From assembly GCF_051020515.1 (NCBI RefSeq), contig NZ_CP194857.1:2852001-2916000 (forward strand): a DNA stretch of 64,000 bases. The letters are read 5' to 3'. Under the pieces are notes generated by a model, which was not told where the DNA came from, did no database searches, and saw nothing but the letters and a program-made list of their open reading frames with translations. The stretch's first letter is position 1. Every line of letters starts with the position of its first letter. A program made the position numbers and the translations under genes. Source of the stretch: CALKWS01 sp051020515 (lineage in GTDB: Bacteria; Actinomycetota; Actinomycetes; Actinomycetales; Beutenbergiaceae). Of this stretch, positions 1-9,877 are shown piece after piece.

Positions 1-361
1 TGTGACCGGCCAGGACGGGCACACCAGAACGCTCGGAGGCGTCGACGATCCGGGCCGCAGAGGGGAGGTCATGGGCCAGCGGTTTCTCCACTGCGACGGG
101 GATTCCTGCTTCCAATGCCCGCACGGCGGACTCTGTGTGCAGATGTTCGGGCGTGCACACGATCAGACCGTCGACCCCACCCAGGTCGTCTAGGTCTGCC
201 GCCCAGCGCCCCCCGTGGTCATCGGCCAAACTCCGAGCGCGCTCGGTGGCGGTGTCGCAGACCAATGCGATCTGGGCTGATGGGTGGTCGGCAACAGCGC
301 GCAGCCACCGGGATCCCATCACGCCCAGGCCCGCGACGGCGATGCGGACCGGCGGCCTCAT
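1..361 (-). CDS. Gfo/Idh/MocA-family oxidoreductase, N-terminal part (cut by window edge)
   Basis: The first 120 residues of an NAD(P)-dependent sugar or inositol dehydrogenase of the Gfo/Idh/MocA family. The N-terminal Rossmann fold shows the glycine-rich loop GLGVMG (residues 11-16), CTPEHLH (69-75) and the family EKP motif (92-94), whose Lys contacts cofactor and substrate. The rest lies beyond position 1. The ATG at 361-359 overlaps the stop of the upstream ABC ATPase (ATGA), so the gene is probably the last known member of the peptide-type transporter operon. The family is certain; the substrate cannot be told. Confidence 0.85.
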   Translation of the reverse strand, partial: MRPPVRIAVAGLGVMGSRWLRAVADHPSAQIALVCDTATERARSLADDHGGRWAADLDDLGGVDGLIVCTPEHLHTESAVRALEAGIPVAVEKPLAHDLPSAARIVDASERSGVPVLAGH

Positions 362-1368
362 TTGGCGCCTGCTGCAGAGGCGGCCAGGCACTCGTTGGCG
401 AAATGACACGCCACTTGCCTGCCGGGCAACCATTCACGCAGTTCGGGTCGCTCGATCCGGCAGATTTCCTGCGCCATCGGGCAGCGCGGATGGAAGGTGC
501 ATCCCGGTGGGGGATCCTTGGGATCGGGCGGATCGCCTTGGGCCTCGACGCGGGACCGGTTGCGATGCTCGATGCTGGGTACCGCGTCCATGAGGGCGCG
601 GGTGTAAGGATGGGCGGGGTTCTTGTACACATCCGCGGCACTGGCCAACTCCACCACCCGGCCCAGGTACATCACGGCGATCCGATCGCTGATATATCGC
701 ACCACACCGATGTCGTGGGAGACGAACAGCATCGTCAGGCCCAACTCGCCCTGCAACCGCCGCAGGAGATTGAGGATCTGTGCCTGGACCGATACATCCA
801 GCGCTGATACCGCTTCATCGGCCACCAGCAGCGACGGCTCGAGCGCAAGAGCGCGTGCTATCCCCACTCGCTGACGCTGCCCACCACTGAGTTGTCCGGG
901 CCGACGGCTCCCGTACTCAGGTCCCAAGCCGACGTTGGTGAGCAGTTCGCCGACGCGTTCCTCCACCGCTTCCCCCCGCAATAGCCGGTGGATGAGCAAT
1001 GGCTCGGCAACGATCTGGCGCACTGTCATGTGTGGGGGGAGGGAGGAATAGGGGTCCTGGAAGACGATCTGGATCTCCCGCTGCAAGGAGGTCGAGGGAT
1101 CGACCCGCGCACCTTTGAACTTGATCTGACCCGAGTCGATCGTCTCCAACTGCACCAGGGTCCGGGAGAGCGTGGACTTGCCACAGCCACTCTCACCCAC
1201 GAGTCCGAGAATCTCCCCGGGTGCTATCGATAGGGTCACGCCGTTCACTGCCTGCACAGCCACAGTGCGCCGGGACAATCCGCTGCGCACCCGGTAGTGC
1301 TTTTGGACGTCTTCCAACTCGATGAGGGGCTCGGTGTCCTTGACCGTCGAATCAACAGTGGTGCTCAT
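358..1368 (-). CDS. Oligopeptide/dipeptide-type ABC transporter ATP-binding protein (OppF/DppF-like)
   Basis: A 336-aa cytoplasmic ATPase that would power peptide or nickel-type (PepT family) import. Walker A GESGCGKST is at 58-66, the signature LSGGQRQR at 160-167, and Walker B LLVADE at 180-185. The C-terminal oligopeptide-transporter extension carries the Cys pattern HPRCPMAQEIC near residue 300. I chose the ATG at 1368 because it makes an ATGA overlap with the stop of the upstream permease-ATPase gene, although the frame stays open further upstream. Intact. The next gene overlaps it by four bases. The substrate is unknown; PepT-family systems also carry sugars and opines. Confidence 0.9.
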   Translation of the reverse strand: MSTTVDSTVKDTEPLIELEDVQKHYRVRSGLSRRTVAVQAVNGVTLSIAPGEILGLVGESGCGKSTLSRTLVQLETIDSGQIKFKGARVDPSTSLQREIQIVFQDPYSSLPPHMTVRQIVAEPLLIHRLLRGEAVEERVGELLTNVGLGPEYGSRRPGQLSGGQRQRVGIARALALEPSLLVADEAVSALDVSVQAQILNLLRRLQGELGLTMLFVSHDIGVVRYISDRIAVMYLGRVVELASAADVYKNPAHPYTRALMDAVPSIEHRNRSRVEAQGDPPDPKDPPPGCTFHPRCPMAQEICRIERPELREWLPGRQVACHFANECLAASAAGAK

Positions 1369-3337
1369 CGGGTGACAACCTCCGTTTGCGGGACGTGCAG
1401 GTGGCACGCGACGGCTTGTCCGGCGGGCACTTCCAAAAGGGCCGGATCGGTGGTCCGGCAGACATCCATTACGGCGGGGCACCGGGGCGCGAACGGACAG
1501 CCCGTGATCTGCGCCATCGGGTCGGGCAGGTCACCGGGGATCCCTTGGAGACTGTCGGCAGCGATGACCTCCGGGGTCGGTACCGAGGACAGCAGCGCCT
1601 GCGTGTAGGGGTGCTGAGGGTTGAGCAGGACCTGCTCGGCGGTGCCGGACTCGCATACGCGGCCGGCGTACATCACCACGACCTCGTCAGCGATCTCACC
1701 GATCAGGCCGATGTCGTGGCTGATGATCACCACGCTCGCGCCGTGTTCATCTCGGACTCGACGCAACTGGTCGAGCACCTGGGCCTGCGTGGTCACATCC
1801 AGGGCTGTGGTCGGCTCATCAGCGAGGAGGAGTTCAGGTTCGACCACCATGGTCATAGCAATCATCACGCGTTGGTTCTGGCCACCACTGAGCCGGAAGG
1901 GGTGGCGCCGCAGGATGTCGGAAGGATTACCGAAGCCGACATCGCGCAGTGCCGATTCAGCGAGTTGCCGGGCAGCTTTGCGGGATACCGGTTTATTGGC
2001 TTGGATCGCCTCGACCATCTGGAAACCCACGGTGAAGACGGGGTTGAGCGAACCGGTGGGGTTCTGGAAGATCATCCCGATCCGGCGTCCGCGGATCTGG
2101 CGCATCTGACCTTCGGAGGCTGCAGTCAGGTCGATCCCGTCGAAGTGGGCCGATCCGTGCGGGATTCGCGCGGTACCTGCCAGCAGTCGGCTGATCGCGT
2201 ACGCACTGACCGACTTGCCCGATCCGCTCTCGCCCACGATCCCGACGATCTGGCCGCGGCGCACCGTCAGATCGACACCCCGGACCGCATGTACCGGCGG
2301 GCTGTCACTGTGTGCCTGGAAGTCCACTGCCAGGTTGCGCACGCTCAGCAGCACGTCCTCGTCGGTGCTCACCGGTGCGGGGGTGGGCGCCGAGGTGGTG
2401 GTGGGCAGGGAGTCTTCTCTGGTGCGCCGCAGGAAGTGAGCCCGCCATGGCCGCCGGCGGGACTCCAGACCGGGGGATTCCACGGCCAGATTGATGGACA
2501 GCACTGTGAACATGATGGCAAGACCGGGTAGCACGGAGAGCCACGGGGCAATCGTCATGCTCTGGCGCCCATCGGCCAGGATCTGTCCCCAGGACACATC
2601 GGGGGAGGAGAGGCCGAAGCCGAGGAAACTGAGGGTGGACTCCATGACCACCAGGTTGGACAGGTCCACCAGCGCGATGGCAGGCAGCACGCCCCAGACC
2701 TGCGGCAGGATGTAGCGGAAGATCCGGCGGAATCCACTGGCGCCCAGGGTCGTGGCCGCCTGCACGTAGTCCGCTTCCCGTTCTGTGAGCACCCGGGCAC
2801 GGATAACCCTGGCGTAGACGATCCACGCCGGGATACCCAGCACCACGATGAGGTGGACGGGGCGGCGTTCGGGCAGCATTCCCAGGATCACGATGGCGAT
2901 CAGGATGAAGGGTAGGGCTAGTTGGATGTCGCCCAGGCGCATGATGATCGTGTCGACCAGACCCCCGAAGAATCCGGCGATCAGACCGGTGATGACTCCG
3001 AGTGTTCCGCCGATCAGCATGGCGCTGGTGCTGATCAGGACCGAGGACCGGGCGCCGTAGATCAACCGGGAGAGTACGTCCCGGCCGAGCCCGTCGGTGC
3101 CCAGGATGTGAGTCACATCGCCACCGGACCACACCGGCGGGGCCAGGACGTTGGCCAGGTTGGTCTGCCCGGGGGGTGCGGCACGATCCAGGGAGCGGTG
3201 ATGGCGACCAAGACGATAATGGAAAGCCCAGCCAGGCCGACGACGGCGGTACGCCGGCGCCACATCGAGGCGGTGAAGCGGGGGGTGCGTCCGGGCAGGC
3301 GCGGTGACGTGATAGCGACGGTGGGTGTTCCGGTCAC
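1365..3337 (-). CDS. Peptide-type ABC transporter permease/ATP-binding fusion protein (frameshifted)
   Basis: A DppC-like inner-membrane permease fused to an OppD-like ATPase. The permease half has the EAA-loop region (DYVQAATTLGAS) and LSFLGFGLSSPDVSWG. The ATPase half has Walker A GESGSGKS, signature LSGGQNQR, Walker B LLLADE and the C-terminal CPFAPRCP motif. Permease/ATPase fusions of this layout are known in actinobacteria. The N-terminus (GTG at 3337, GTGA overlap with the upstream permease) is in a different frame from the rest. The frames join at the six-G run 3171-3176, where one added base restores a continuous protein running from the first membrane helix into the GTDGLGRDVLSR region. 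A homopolymer sequencing error is likely. Confidence 0.82.
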
Positions 3338-4263
3338 GCGTTCGCTCCCAGCCGGATCCGAGGATCGAGTACCGAGTAGAGGATGTCGACGACGAAGTTG
3401 ACCACCACGAAAGCAACCGCTGCGATGAGCACCGAGCCCTGCACCATCGGATAGTTCCGGCTCGCCAGCGCATCGACGGCCAGTTTCCCGATACCGGGCC
3501 AGTTGAAGATCACCTCAACGACGTAGGAGCCGGCCAGGATCATGCCGGACTGCAGTCCGACCAGGGTAATCAGCGGAAGGGACGCCACCTTGAGGGTGTG
3601 GATCAAGAGGATCCGCGCGTTGGGAATGCCCCGGGCCCGGGCGGCACGGATGTAATCGCGTTGCAGAGTTTCGACGAAGGACTGACGGATCGTGCGGATC
3701 AGAATCGGCGTCAGAGCCACCATCAGGGTGGTGACTGGCAGGACGAAACTGATGGGGCCGGTGAAGTCGATGGCCGGCAACCAACTCAGGTTGACGGCGA
3801 AAACCAGCACGAGCATCACCGCGAGCCAGAAGCTCGGAGTGGACTGGGCCAGGCTGACGTATACCTGCACCGCGCGGTCCAACAGTGAACCGCGGAATAG
3901 CGCCGAACCGATGCCCAGCAGCAGGGCGAAGGCCGTGGACACCACGACGGTCACCACGGCGAGGGCAATGGTGTTGGGCAGTGCCGCCAGCACCACGTCC
4001 CGGACCTCGTAGCCGCCGTGGAAGGACCGACCGAAGTCACCGACCACGATGCTGCGCAGGAAATACAGGTACTGCACGCCGAGCGGCCGGTCCAGACCCA
4101 ATCGCTGCCTGGTGGCGGCGATGACTTCTTCGGGGGCATCCGCGGCGTTCATGAGCCTGGCCGGATCGCCCCCGGCGATCCGCAGGAGCACGAACACCAG
4201 CGTCACCACGCAGAAGACCACAAAGATCATCTGCGTGGTGCGCCGGAGAAGGAAGAGAACCAT
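3334..4263 (-). CDS. Peptide-type ABC transporter permease (DppB/OppB-like)
   Basis: About 309 aa, six predicted membrane helices. It starts with the usual first helix after MVLFLLRRTTQ and has GDPARLM, the family segment GDFGRSFHGG, the EAA-loop LQRDYIRAARARG and the ending FVVDILYSVLDPRIR. It pairs with the DppC-like half of the next gene to form the import channel. I prefer the ATG at 4263, eight bases after the stop of the binding-protein gene and behind GAGAG, over an upstream in-frame TTG at 4275. Its stop overlaps the GTG of the next gene. Intact. Confidence 0.9.
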   Translation of the reverse strand: MVLFLLRRTTQMIFVVFCVVTLVFVLLRIAGGDPARLMNAADAPEEVIAATRQRLGLDRPLGVQYLYFLRSIVVGDFGRSFHGGYEVRDVVLAALPNTIALAVVTVVVSTAFALLLGIGSALFRGSLLDRAVQVYVSLAQSTPSFWLAVMLVLVFAVNLSWLPAIDFTGPISFVLPVTTLMVALTPILIRTIRQSFVETLQRDYIRAARARGIPNARILLIHTLKVASLPLITLVGLQSGMILAGSYVVEVIFNWPGIGKLAVDALASRNYPMVQGSVLIAAVAFVVVNFVVDILYSVLDPRIRLGANA

Positions 4264-4271
4264 TCGGTCTC

Positions 4272-5456
4272 TCAATCAGAAACAGAAGCGGGGTAGAAAT
4301 TCGTCTCGTAGTTGGGCAGTACCCGCAGGTCTTGCAGGGTTTCGGAGTAGGCGACGGTGAAGTCGCTGTAGTACAGCGGGATGTGGGGAAGTTCGCCCCA
4401 CAAGTACTGCTGCAACTCGTCGTAGACGGCCTCGCGCTCGGCGTCATCCGTTGTTGTCTTGCCCTGTTGGACCAGACTGTCGATGGTGTCATCACCATGG
4501 GTCCAACGGTTGGGCGAGGCGTAGATCCCGGCAGCGGCGTCCGGGTCTCCACCACTGGACCAACTGATGTGGTAGAGCAATCCGGTGCCATCGACCGAGT
4601 CGTCGACCAGGCCGGCAACGTCGGCGGTCACCAACCGGGCCTCCAGACCGATCTCATTGAGATTCGCCACGATTGCTTCGGCGACTTGCTCCCCGCGGGG
4701 CAAGAAACCGCTGGCAGCCCAGACATCGAATTCCAAGCCCACGGCGCCCGCTTCCTCGACCAACGCCCGGGCCTCATCGAGGTTCTGGCTGTAGTCGATC
4801 TCCCCGGGGTTGTAATAGAGAGTCTCGCTCGGGAGGAAACTCTCCGCCACCACACTCTCGCCCTGGACCAGGTTCTCCACCAGCGCCTGCCGGTCGATGG
4901 CGAGCATCACAGCACGCCGCAGTTCCGAACTTTCATCCCATTCGGGAATGCGGTTGGGCACGGAGAACAGGTTGACCTGTTCACTCGCCGTTGCCGAGAT
5001 GAGCCCGAAGCCGTCGGCGTCCTCGATGGTGGACAGGTGCTCCGGGGGTACCCGGTCGATGGCATCGGCCTGGCCGGCCTGGAGAGCGTTAACACGAGTC
5101 TGCGCATCGCCAACGTACTCCCAGACAAGGTTCTGGATCGACGGCGCCCTGTCCCAGTAGTCCGGGTTGGCGACCATGGTCTTGATGGTTTCGGTCTCAC
5201 TGTCCAATATGAACGGCCCGGTTCCGTTGGGATTCGAGGCCAAGGCATCACTACCCGCCTGAACGTCCTCGGCCGCCACGATCGGCGTCTGCCGGATGGC
5301 GTTGAAGAGCGAGGCTAACGGCGTTTCCATCTCGAAGCGTACGGTGTGGTCATCCACGGCATTGACTGTGGTCGGCACCCAGCGGTTCTGGATCACCGTC
5401 TCCACGCCGGCCGTGCCGGAGGCCAGTTCGACCGATTCTTTGACGTCCTCGGCGCA
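4272..5456 (-). pseudogene. Peptide-type ABC transporter substrate-binding protein, 5'-truncated
   Basis: Encodes the C-terminal two thirds of a family-5 extracellular solute-binding protein. Recognisable parts are AEDVKESVE (normally about 100 residues into such proteins), DDHTVRFEMETPLASLF, NGTGPFIL and RRAVMLAIDRQALV. The signal peptide and first lobe are missing. Reading back from the GTG at 5405 the frame continues for about 17 family-like codons to 5453-5456. Beyond that the sequence belongs to an aminotransferase remnant on the other strand. With no secretion signal it probably cannot work, leaving the importer without its own receptor unless another copy exists. A misassembly at the junction is the alternative. 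Confidence 0.75.
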
Positions 5457-5458
5457 CA

Positions 5459-5554
5459 GCTCACAGCGATACTGATATCAACGAGACCATCGAGGTCTTC
5501 AGCGAGGCGTTGGATGCGGTGCTGGAAGTTGGCGCACCACCTGCGGCGCACTGA
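5459..5554 (+). pseudogene. C-terminal remnant of a class-III aminotransferase
   Basis: Thirty-one codons and a stop, reading AHSDTDINETIEVFSEALDA and a short tail. This matches the usual C-terminal helix of class-III (GABA or glutamate-1-semialdehyde type) aminotransferases, where a 'D-x-D-I-x-x-T-I/L-E-x-F-x-E-A-L' pattern ends the protein. Nothing upstream belongs to it: the preceding bases are the truncated binding-protein gene on the opposite strand. The two broken genes meet within a few bases, so this is a deletion or rearrangement junction. Confidence 0.5.
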
Positions 5555-5682
5555 TCGCGCCAATGGACCTCTCAGCCGCTACATGGGCACGTGCACCGTC
5601 AAGGTCTCGTCGACATAGGAGGGCCGGCCCTGCGCGGCCTGTGAACGGTTAGGGGCAGGACCGCCGCACATAGGATGCAAGC

Positions 5683-6003
5683 ATGCGCGAGTTCGAGCAT
5701 CTGATAGACGCGGTGCGCCAGTTCGCCGTCGACCGGGACTGGGAGCAGTTCCACACCGCGAAGAACCTGGCGATGGCGATTGCCGGCGAGGCCGGGGAGT
5801 TGGCCGCCGAACTGCAATGGTCCGATGGCGCCACCAGCAATGAGCTGGTGCGAAGCGACCCTGAACTGCGGGAGCGGGTCGCCTACGAGATCGCCGATCT
5901 CCTCATCTACCTGGCCCGGATGGCCGACGTCACCGGCATCGACGCCATCGACGCCGCTTTCGAGAAACTCGCGATCAACGAGCAGCGGTTTCCGAAGATG
6001 TAG
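5683..6003 (+). CDS. MazG-like nucleotide pyrophosphohydrolase
   Basis: A 106-aa protein of the all-alpha NTP pyrophosphohydrolase superfamily (MazG-like, dCTPase/RS21-C6 type), which hydrolyses (d)NTPs to NMP and pyrophosphate. The Mg-binding pattern is present: GEAGELAAELQW (E-x2-E) and YEIADLLIYLARM (E-x2-D). Its length is normal for a single-domain member. AGGA lies upstream of the ATG. The last 29 bases overlap the 3' end of the convergent DUF2075 gene. Such enzymes clean the nucleotide pool; a defence role by nucleotide depletion is possible here but is only an inference from the neighbourhood. Confidence 0.85.
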   Translation: MREFEHLIDAVRQFAVDRDWEQFHTAKNLAMAIAGEAGELAAELQWSDGATSNELVRSDPELRERVAYEIADLLIYLARMADVTGIDAIDAAFEKLAINEQRFPKM

Positions 6004-7953
6004 TGGTTCCTGGCCATGCCAGGTCCGGACCGGTGCCTCGGGCGCCGATCACCGACTCCAGCATGGCCTGGGTCTCGGGGTCGGTGGAGTACAGGATCGT
6101 GCCCTTCATGCCGCGGGTGAGCAGCACCTTGTACACGTTGCGTACGAGACGGTCGAACTCGTCGTCGGGCACGGACCTACGGAAGGCGGGGTCCTTGGAG
6201 AACTCGCGCTGGGCCACACCCACCGGTCCTGGCGCCACACCAGGTCATGGCCGAGGATCACGCCGTTCCAGTCGTACTCGAAGCCCTGGGCGGTATAGAT
6301 GCATCCCACCTGGCTGATGCCGCCGGGCTCGGTGGCCCACAGGTGCGACGGCGGAGCCTCTCCCACCCGGCGCTCGGACTTCACGTTCCACGGCCGGGCC
6401 CATTCGCCGATCTTGACGTCGGGGACCAAGCGGCCATCCGGCGTCGGGTCGCTCCACGGCCAGCAGAAACCCGCCGTCATCCGCGCGGAGTCGCCGCCGG
6501 CGTCCAAGGCCAGGATCTGCGCTTCCAACTGTTGGGGGCTGGAGGCGGTGGTGAGGGCGTACCGGTCGTCACGCGGCCACGCGGTGGGCTCCCCGCTTCC
6601 CGGGCGGTGCGGGTCATGACCCAATCCGAGCAGGCGAAGCAGCCAGTCCACATAGACCTGGCTCCCGCCGGCACGGAACTGGGCGTTGAGGTTCACGTGC
6701 CGGACCGCGATGCCCTTGTCGCGTACGTGGTCGGTGATGAGTTCCAGGCTCCCGGCCTCCCCGGGGCGCACTACCTGGTTCTGGTCCAGGAGGAATACTG
6801 GCACCCGGGCAGCGTCGATCAACTCATCCACCTGCAGGCGCGCGCGCTCACGAACCTGCTTCGGTGTGTACCGGTTCACCGAGGTCTCCCGGATGCGGTG
6901 CGCCTCGTCCAGGATGAGCACCTCCAGGCCGTTCTTCTCCGCGTCCATGAACTGGTTGAAGTACTTGAACAACGCCTGGGTGGGGCGGGAGCGGTGCCCG
7001 GCCACCTTGCGCAGCGTCTGGGTGAAACTCTTCGAACCGGTCGCGTGCAGCACCGAACGACCCTGCCGTGCCAACTCACCCAGCAGCGACAACGCGATCA
7101 CGCTCTTACCCGAACCCGGCCCGCCGGAGATGACGATCGCTGTCTTGGTGTCTTCCGAGAGGGCCCGCACCACCGCCCGCAGCGCCAAATGGTAGCCAAG
7201 CGACTGTTTGCCGACGAGCACGAATTGCTCCTGGTCGCGGATCTCATCGGCCGCCACGGACAGCAACTTCTTCGACGGAGCGACCTTCGAGCGCAGCCAC
7301 AGGTCGGCGGCCCCGGCGCCGGGGGTCTCGGCGAAGTGACTGCGCAGGTGTTCCAGGAAGTCGCCGCGACGTTCGGCGGTGAACATCGGCGCCTGTTGGA
7401 GCACGTCCTGGTGCCACAACTCGGCGACGCCACTGTCGCTGGCGTTGTGCAGATACGCCACACCGTCCAGGTGCAGCGCGGAATCGTCGAAGATGCCCAT
7501 GAAGTCGCGTAGGTAGTCCCGGTAGCCACCCACCTGCACGCTGGGGTGCAAGGAAGGACGGTAGGGCGCGCCCTGGACGTCAACCAGGGTGTGCTCACCA
7601 TCCCAACTACGGGCCCGTGACCACTGCTTGAGTTCGACAACGAGGTAGGACGGCTGCTTCGTGCGGGGGTGGACGCCGGCCAGGATGGCGTCGGTGCGCT
7701 TGCTGGTCAGCGGCAGCCGATGCTCGATCAATACCTCGACCTGCTCAAGGCCCGCATCCCGCAGGTCTTGGGCGAGTACGGGCAGCGATCCTCGCCAGGA
7801 GGCGCGCTCACCTGGCCCGACTCCCACTCCGGCGTAGGCGAGGTAGCGCGCGAGTTCCTCCTCCAGCCGCGATGGTTCGGGATGGGTCCGGTCATGCAGT
7901 GAGCGCGCGGACAGGCGATAGGCCGACACGTATGGAGTCCCCTCGGGCAGCAC
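5975..7953 (-). CDS. DUF2075-domain ATPase/helicase-like protein (frameshifted near its C-terminus)
   Basis: About 650 aa. An N-terminal nuclease-like region is suggested by RTDAILAG and YLVVELKQW (a D...ExK pattern of PD-(D/E)xK type). It is followed by an SF1-helicase-like P-loop domain: Walker A GGPGSGKSV near residue 280, Walker B VLILDEAHRI near 345, and C-terminal GCIYTAQGFEYDWNGVI. This is the DUF2075 architecture. The frame changes around 6211-6225; the other frame continues with AQREFSKDP, NVYKVLLTRGMKG and the usual end. GTG start at 7953. Nucleic-acid processing or defence is likely; the biochemical role is unknown. Confidence 0.8.
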
Positions 7954-8282
7954 GAAAGATCCGTGCGGTGGGGGACGTGTCGGCGAGGCGAAGTCCGTCG
8001 GTACCGCTTGCCTGCCACGGTAGTGCAGTGATCATGGCGGTGAGGTCAACACCGGGCGATCGTCAGCACCCAACTGGTCATGCCGGTTCCTTATCCGCGT
8101 TGAGCGGAGAGGTGTATCCGTGCGAACCCTGTCGACCCGCTGGTGGTTCAGTGCTCAGCCGGCGTCAGCCGACGACGGCGAAGCGCACGATTCAGCGCAT
8201 GTCGCGCTGGTCGCATCACCGTCTGGGCGCTCCACGCATCGTCGCCACCCGGTGACCGTGCTGGGCGCTCCCGGGGACACTA
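7954..8282. other. Intergenic stretch containing the left copy of a degenerate direct repeat
   Basis: I see no gene here. The part from about 8053 to 8245 is a diverged copy of 9442-9636, which is the first codons of the EVE-HNH gene plus its upstream region. The stretch therefore looks like the leftover 5' end of a second, deleted copy of that gene. Confidence 0.5.
8053..8245. repeat. Degenerate direct repeat, copy 1 (about 190 bp)
   Basis: Aligns with 9442-9636. Shared blocks are GGGCGATCGTCAGCACCCAA at the left, CAGCCGGC(G/A)TCAGCCGACGACG in the middle and ACGCATCGTCG at the right, with scattered changes and small gaps between. On the minus strand the left block reads MTSWVLTIA, the start of the EVE-HNH protein. 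Confidence 0.6.
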
Positions 8283-8597
8283 CTAAGTGCCGCGACGGCG
8301 GGACGCTCGCCCGATTCGGGCGACGTCACTCTTTGCTGCGAGTCTTCGGAGCCGATCGGTGTCTCCGGCGAGCCGGTCGATCGCGCTGCGCAGAGAGGTT
8401 CCTCGTTCATCGGCAAGCCCAGCCAACACCCAACCGCGGATCAAGGCGCTCACTGGTACGTCGAGTTCACCGGCAAGACGCTCGATCTCAGCGAACTCGG
8501 TTTCCGGAAGCCGCACCGACTGCACCACTGAACGCCCACGCCGGTGCCCGCGAAGATGGCCGGGCAACGGGGCATCTTTTTCATCGATGTAGGTCAA
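8283..8597 (-). CDS. Ribbon-helix-helix-like protein, possible orphan antitoxin
   Basis: About 104 aa if read from the TTG at 8597, which overlaps the end of the EVE-HNH gene by 17 bases. The core, VVQSVRLPETEFAEIERLAG followed by ELDVPVSALIRGW, fits a CopG/Arc-type ribbon-helix-helix DNA-binding fold (beta strand, two helices). The basic C-terminus RLRRLAAKSDVARIGRASRR resembles that of other small antitoxins. No toxin gene lies next to it. It could instead regulate the nuclease gene upstream. The start is uncertain. Confidence 0.5.
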   Translation of the reverse strand: MTYIDEKDAPLPGHLRGHRRGRSVVQSVRLPETEFAEIERLAGELDVPVSALIRGWVLAGLADERGTSLRSAIDRLAGDTDRLRRLAAKSDVARIGRASRRRGT

Positions 8598-9467
8598 TGT
8601 GCGGGGACAACCACCGAAACTCCGCGTTATGGTTTTCCAGCAGTTCGATGCTCGGACGCTCGCGGCCGTCCTCAGGCAAGACCGCGAGAGGCTGGTGATC
8701 AAAGGACCGGTAGGTCTCTTCGCCGACATCCGGACTTACCCGCACCCGGTAGCCCTCATCATCGACGACCACCGTCAACTGCTGCAGATCGAAGAGCAAA
8801 TGGATGTCGGCGCGTAGCAGCAGCCCGTTCTGAACGATGTTGGTGTGATCGCCCCGGTAGGGATGGATGTGAGCCGCTTCGAGCACATCCTCGGTGCTTG
8901 AGCCCGTGACGGCGCAGCGGCGTTGGTAGGCGCGGAGCAGGCGGCTCCGAAAAGCCGATTGGCCACGGCGGACCCGGATCGTGGCAAGTGTGCGTCGCCG
9001 CGTGTCCTCACCACTCGCAGCGACGGCTTCGTCGGCGTCCAGGTCGTCGGTGAACTCTGCCTCGACCTCGTCCAGTGCCTCGAACAGCGAGGCGAGAAAT
9101 GCTTCGGCCGCGCTGTCGTCAGTGCGCGGAATCGTGTTGAGTCCCTGGGTGATCCCCGTACGCTCCTGCACTTGCTTCCACCTGATCTGGCCGGCGACGG
9201 AGTCCGACACCGCAGAAATCTGATCCTGGTCTTGTAGTCACGTTCCCCGCCGTCGATCCAGGGGACCGCTTCGTTTCCCGTCAGGCGCGCCGCAGGTTCT
9301 GCGATCTCGGCGCGGCCGACGAACCTGTCGTTGCGCGCAAGCCAGAAGTAGACGACGTCTCCCCTCTCGATCTGCCGGTGTGTCGTCATGTCCCACAACA
9401 TGTGTTGTTTGGCGATATCCCAATGCTCGGGATATTCGGGGGCGATCGTCAGCACCCAACTCGTCAT
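8581..9467 (-). CDS. EVE-like domain plus HNH endonuclease (frameshifted)
   Basis: The N-terminal ~85 residues (MTSWVLTIAPEYPEHW, GDVVYFWLARNDRFVGRAEI) look like an EVE/PUA-type modified-base-binding domain. The C-terminal part is a clear HNH nuclease: SAFRSRLLRAYQRRCAVTG, then VLEAAHIHPYRG, then NGLLLRADIHLLFDLQQL, the arrangement of McrA-like restriction enzymes. The two halves are in different frames, which join at about 9212-9230. A modified-base reader fused to HNH suggests a type IV (modification-dependent) restriction enzyme; that function is inferred. ATG at 9467. Confidence 0.72.
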
Positions 9468-9636
9468 GCCTGTCCCTCATCCGCGGTGAGGCGGGGGAGG
9501 CATGTCCGTGCGTGGGAAGCCTGTCGGTCCGCAGTGTGTTCATGGTCCAGCCGGCATCAGCCGACGACGACGATCAGCACTGTCCGCGGAAGGTCACGCG
9601 GGTGGTGTCATCCCCAGGCAAGCACACGCATCGTCG
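9442..9636. repeat. Degenerate direct repeat, copy 2 (about 190 bp)
   Basis: The partner of 8053-8245. It covers the first eight codons of the EVE-HNH gene and about 170 bases upstream of it. The two copies flank the nuclease gene and the ribbon-helix-helix gene, consistent with a past tandem duplication. Confidence 0.6.
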
Positions 9637-9877
9637 CGCGGAGGGGACATGTCTGAACGGGCAGAAGTCCGTCGGACCGCAGTAGTAGCGAGACTACCGA
9701 CCCTGGGTGGTGAGCGTCAGGCTGTTGAGTTATCTGCCTACTGCGGGACGAGGATCTCCCGGTCAGTTTGACGGTGTCGCTCTTGGCCGTGGGCTTTCGG
9801 AGCAGATCGGCTGCGAGTTATGCACAGATGCCGGCTGAGTCTCCCTGCCGAGATGTCCCGGGGCATAGGGTGGGGGA
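9468..9877. other. Intergenic, no gene recognised
   Basis: The left part is repeat copy 2 and the 5' flank of the EVE-HNH gene. From 9637 to 9877 I see nothing recognisable except the immediate promoter region of the coiled-coil gene at 9878. Confidence 0.4.
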
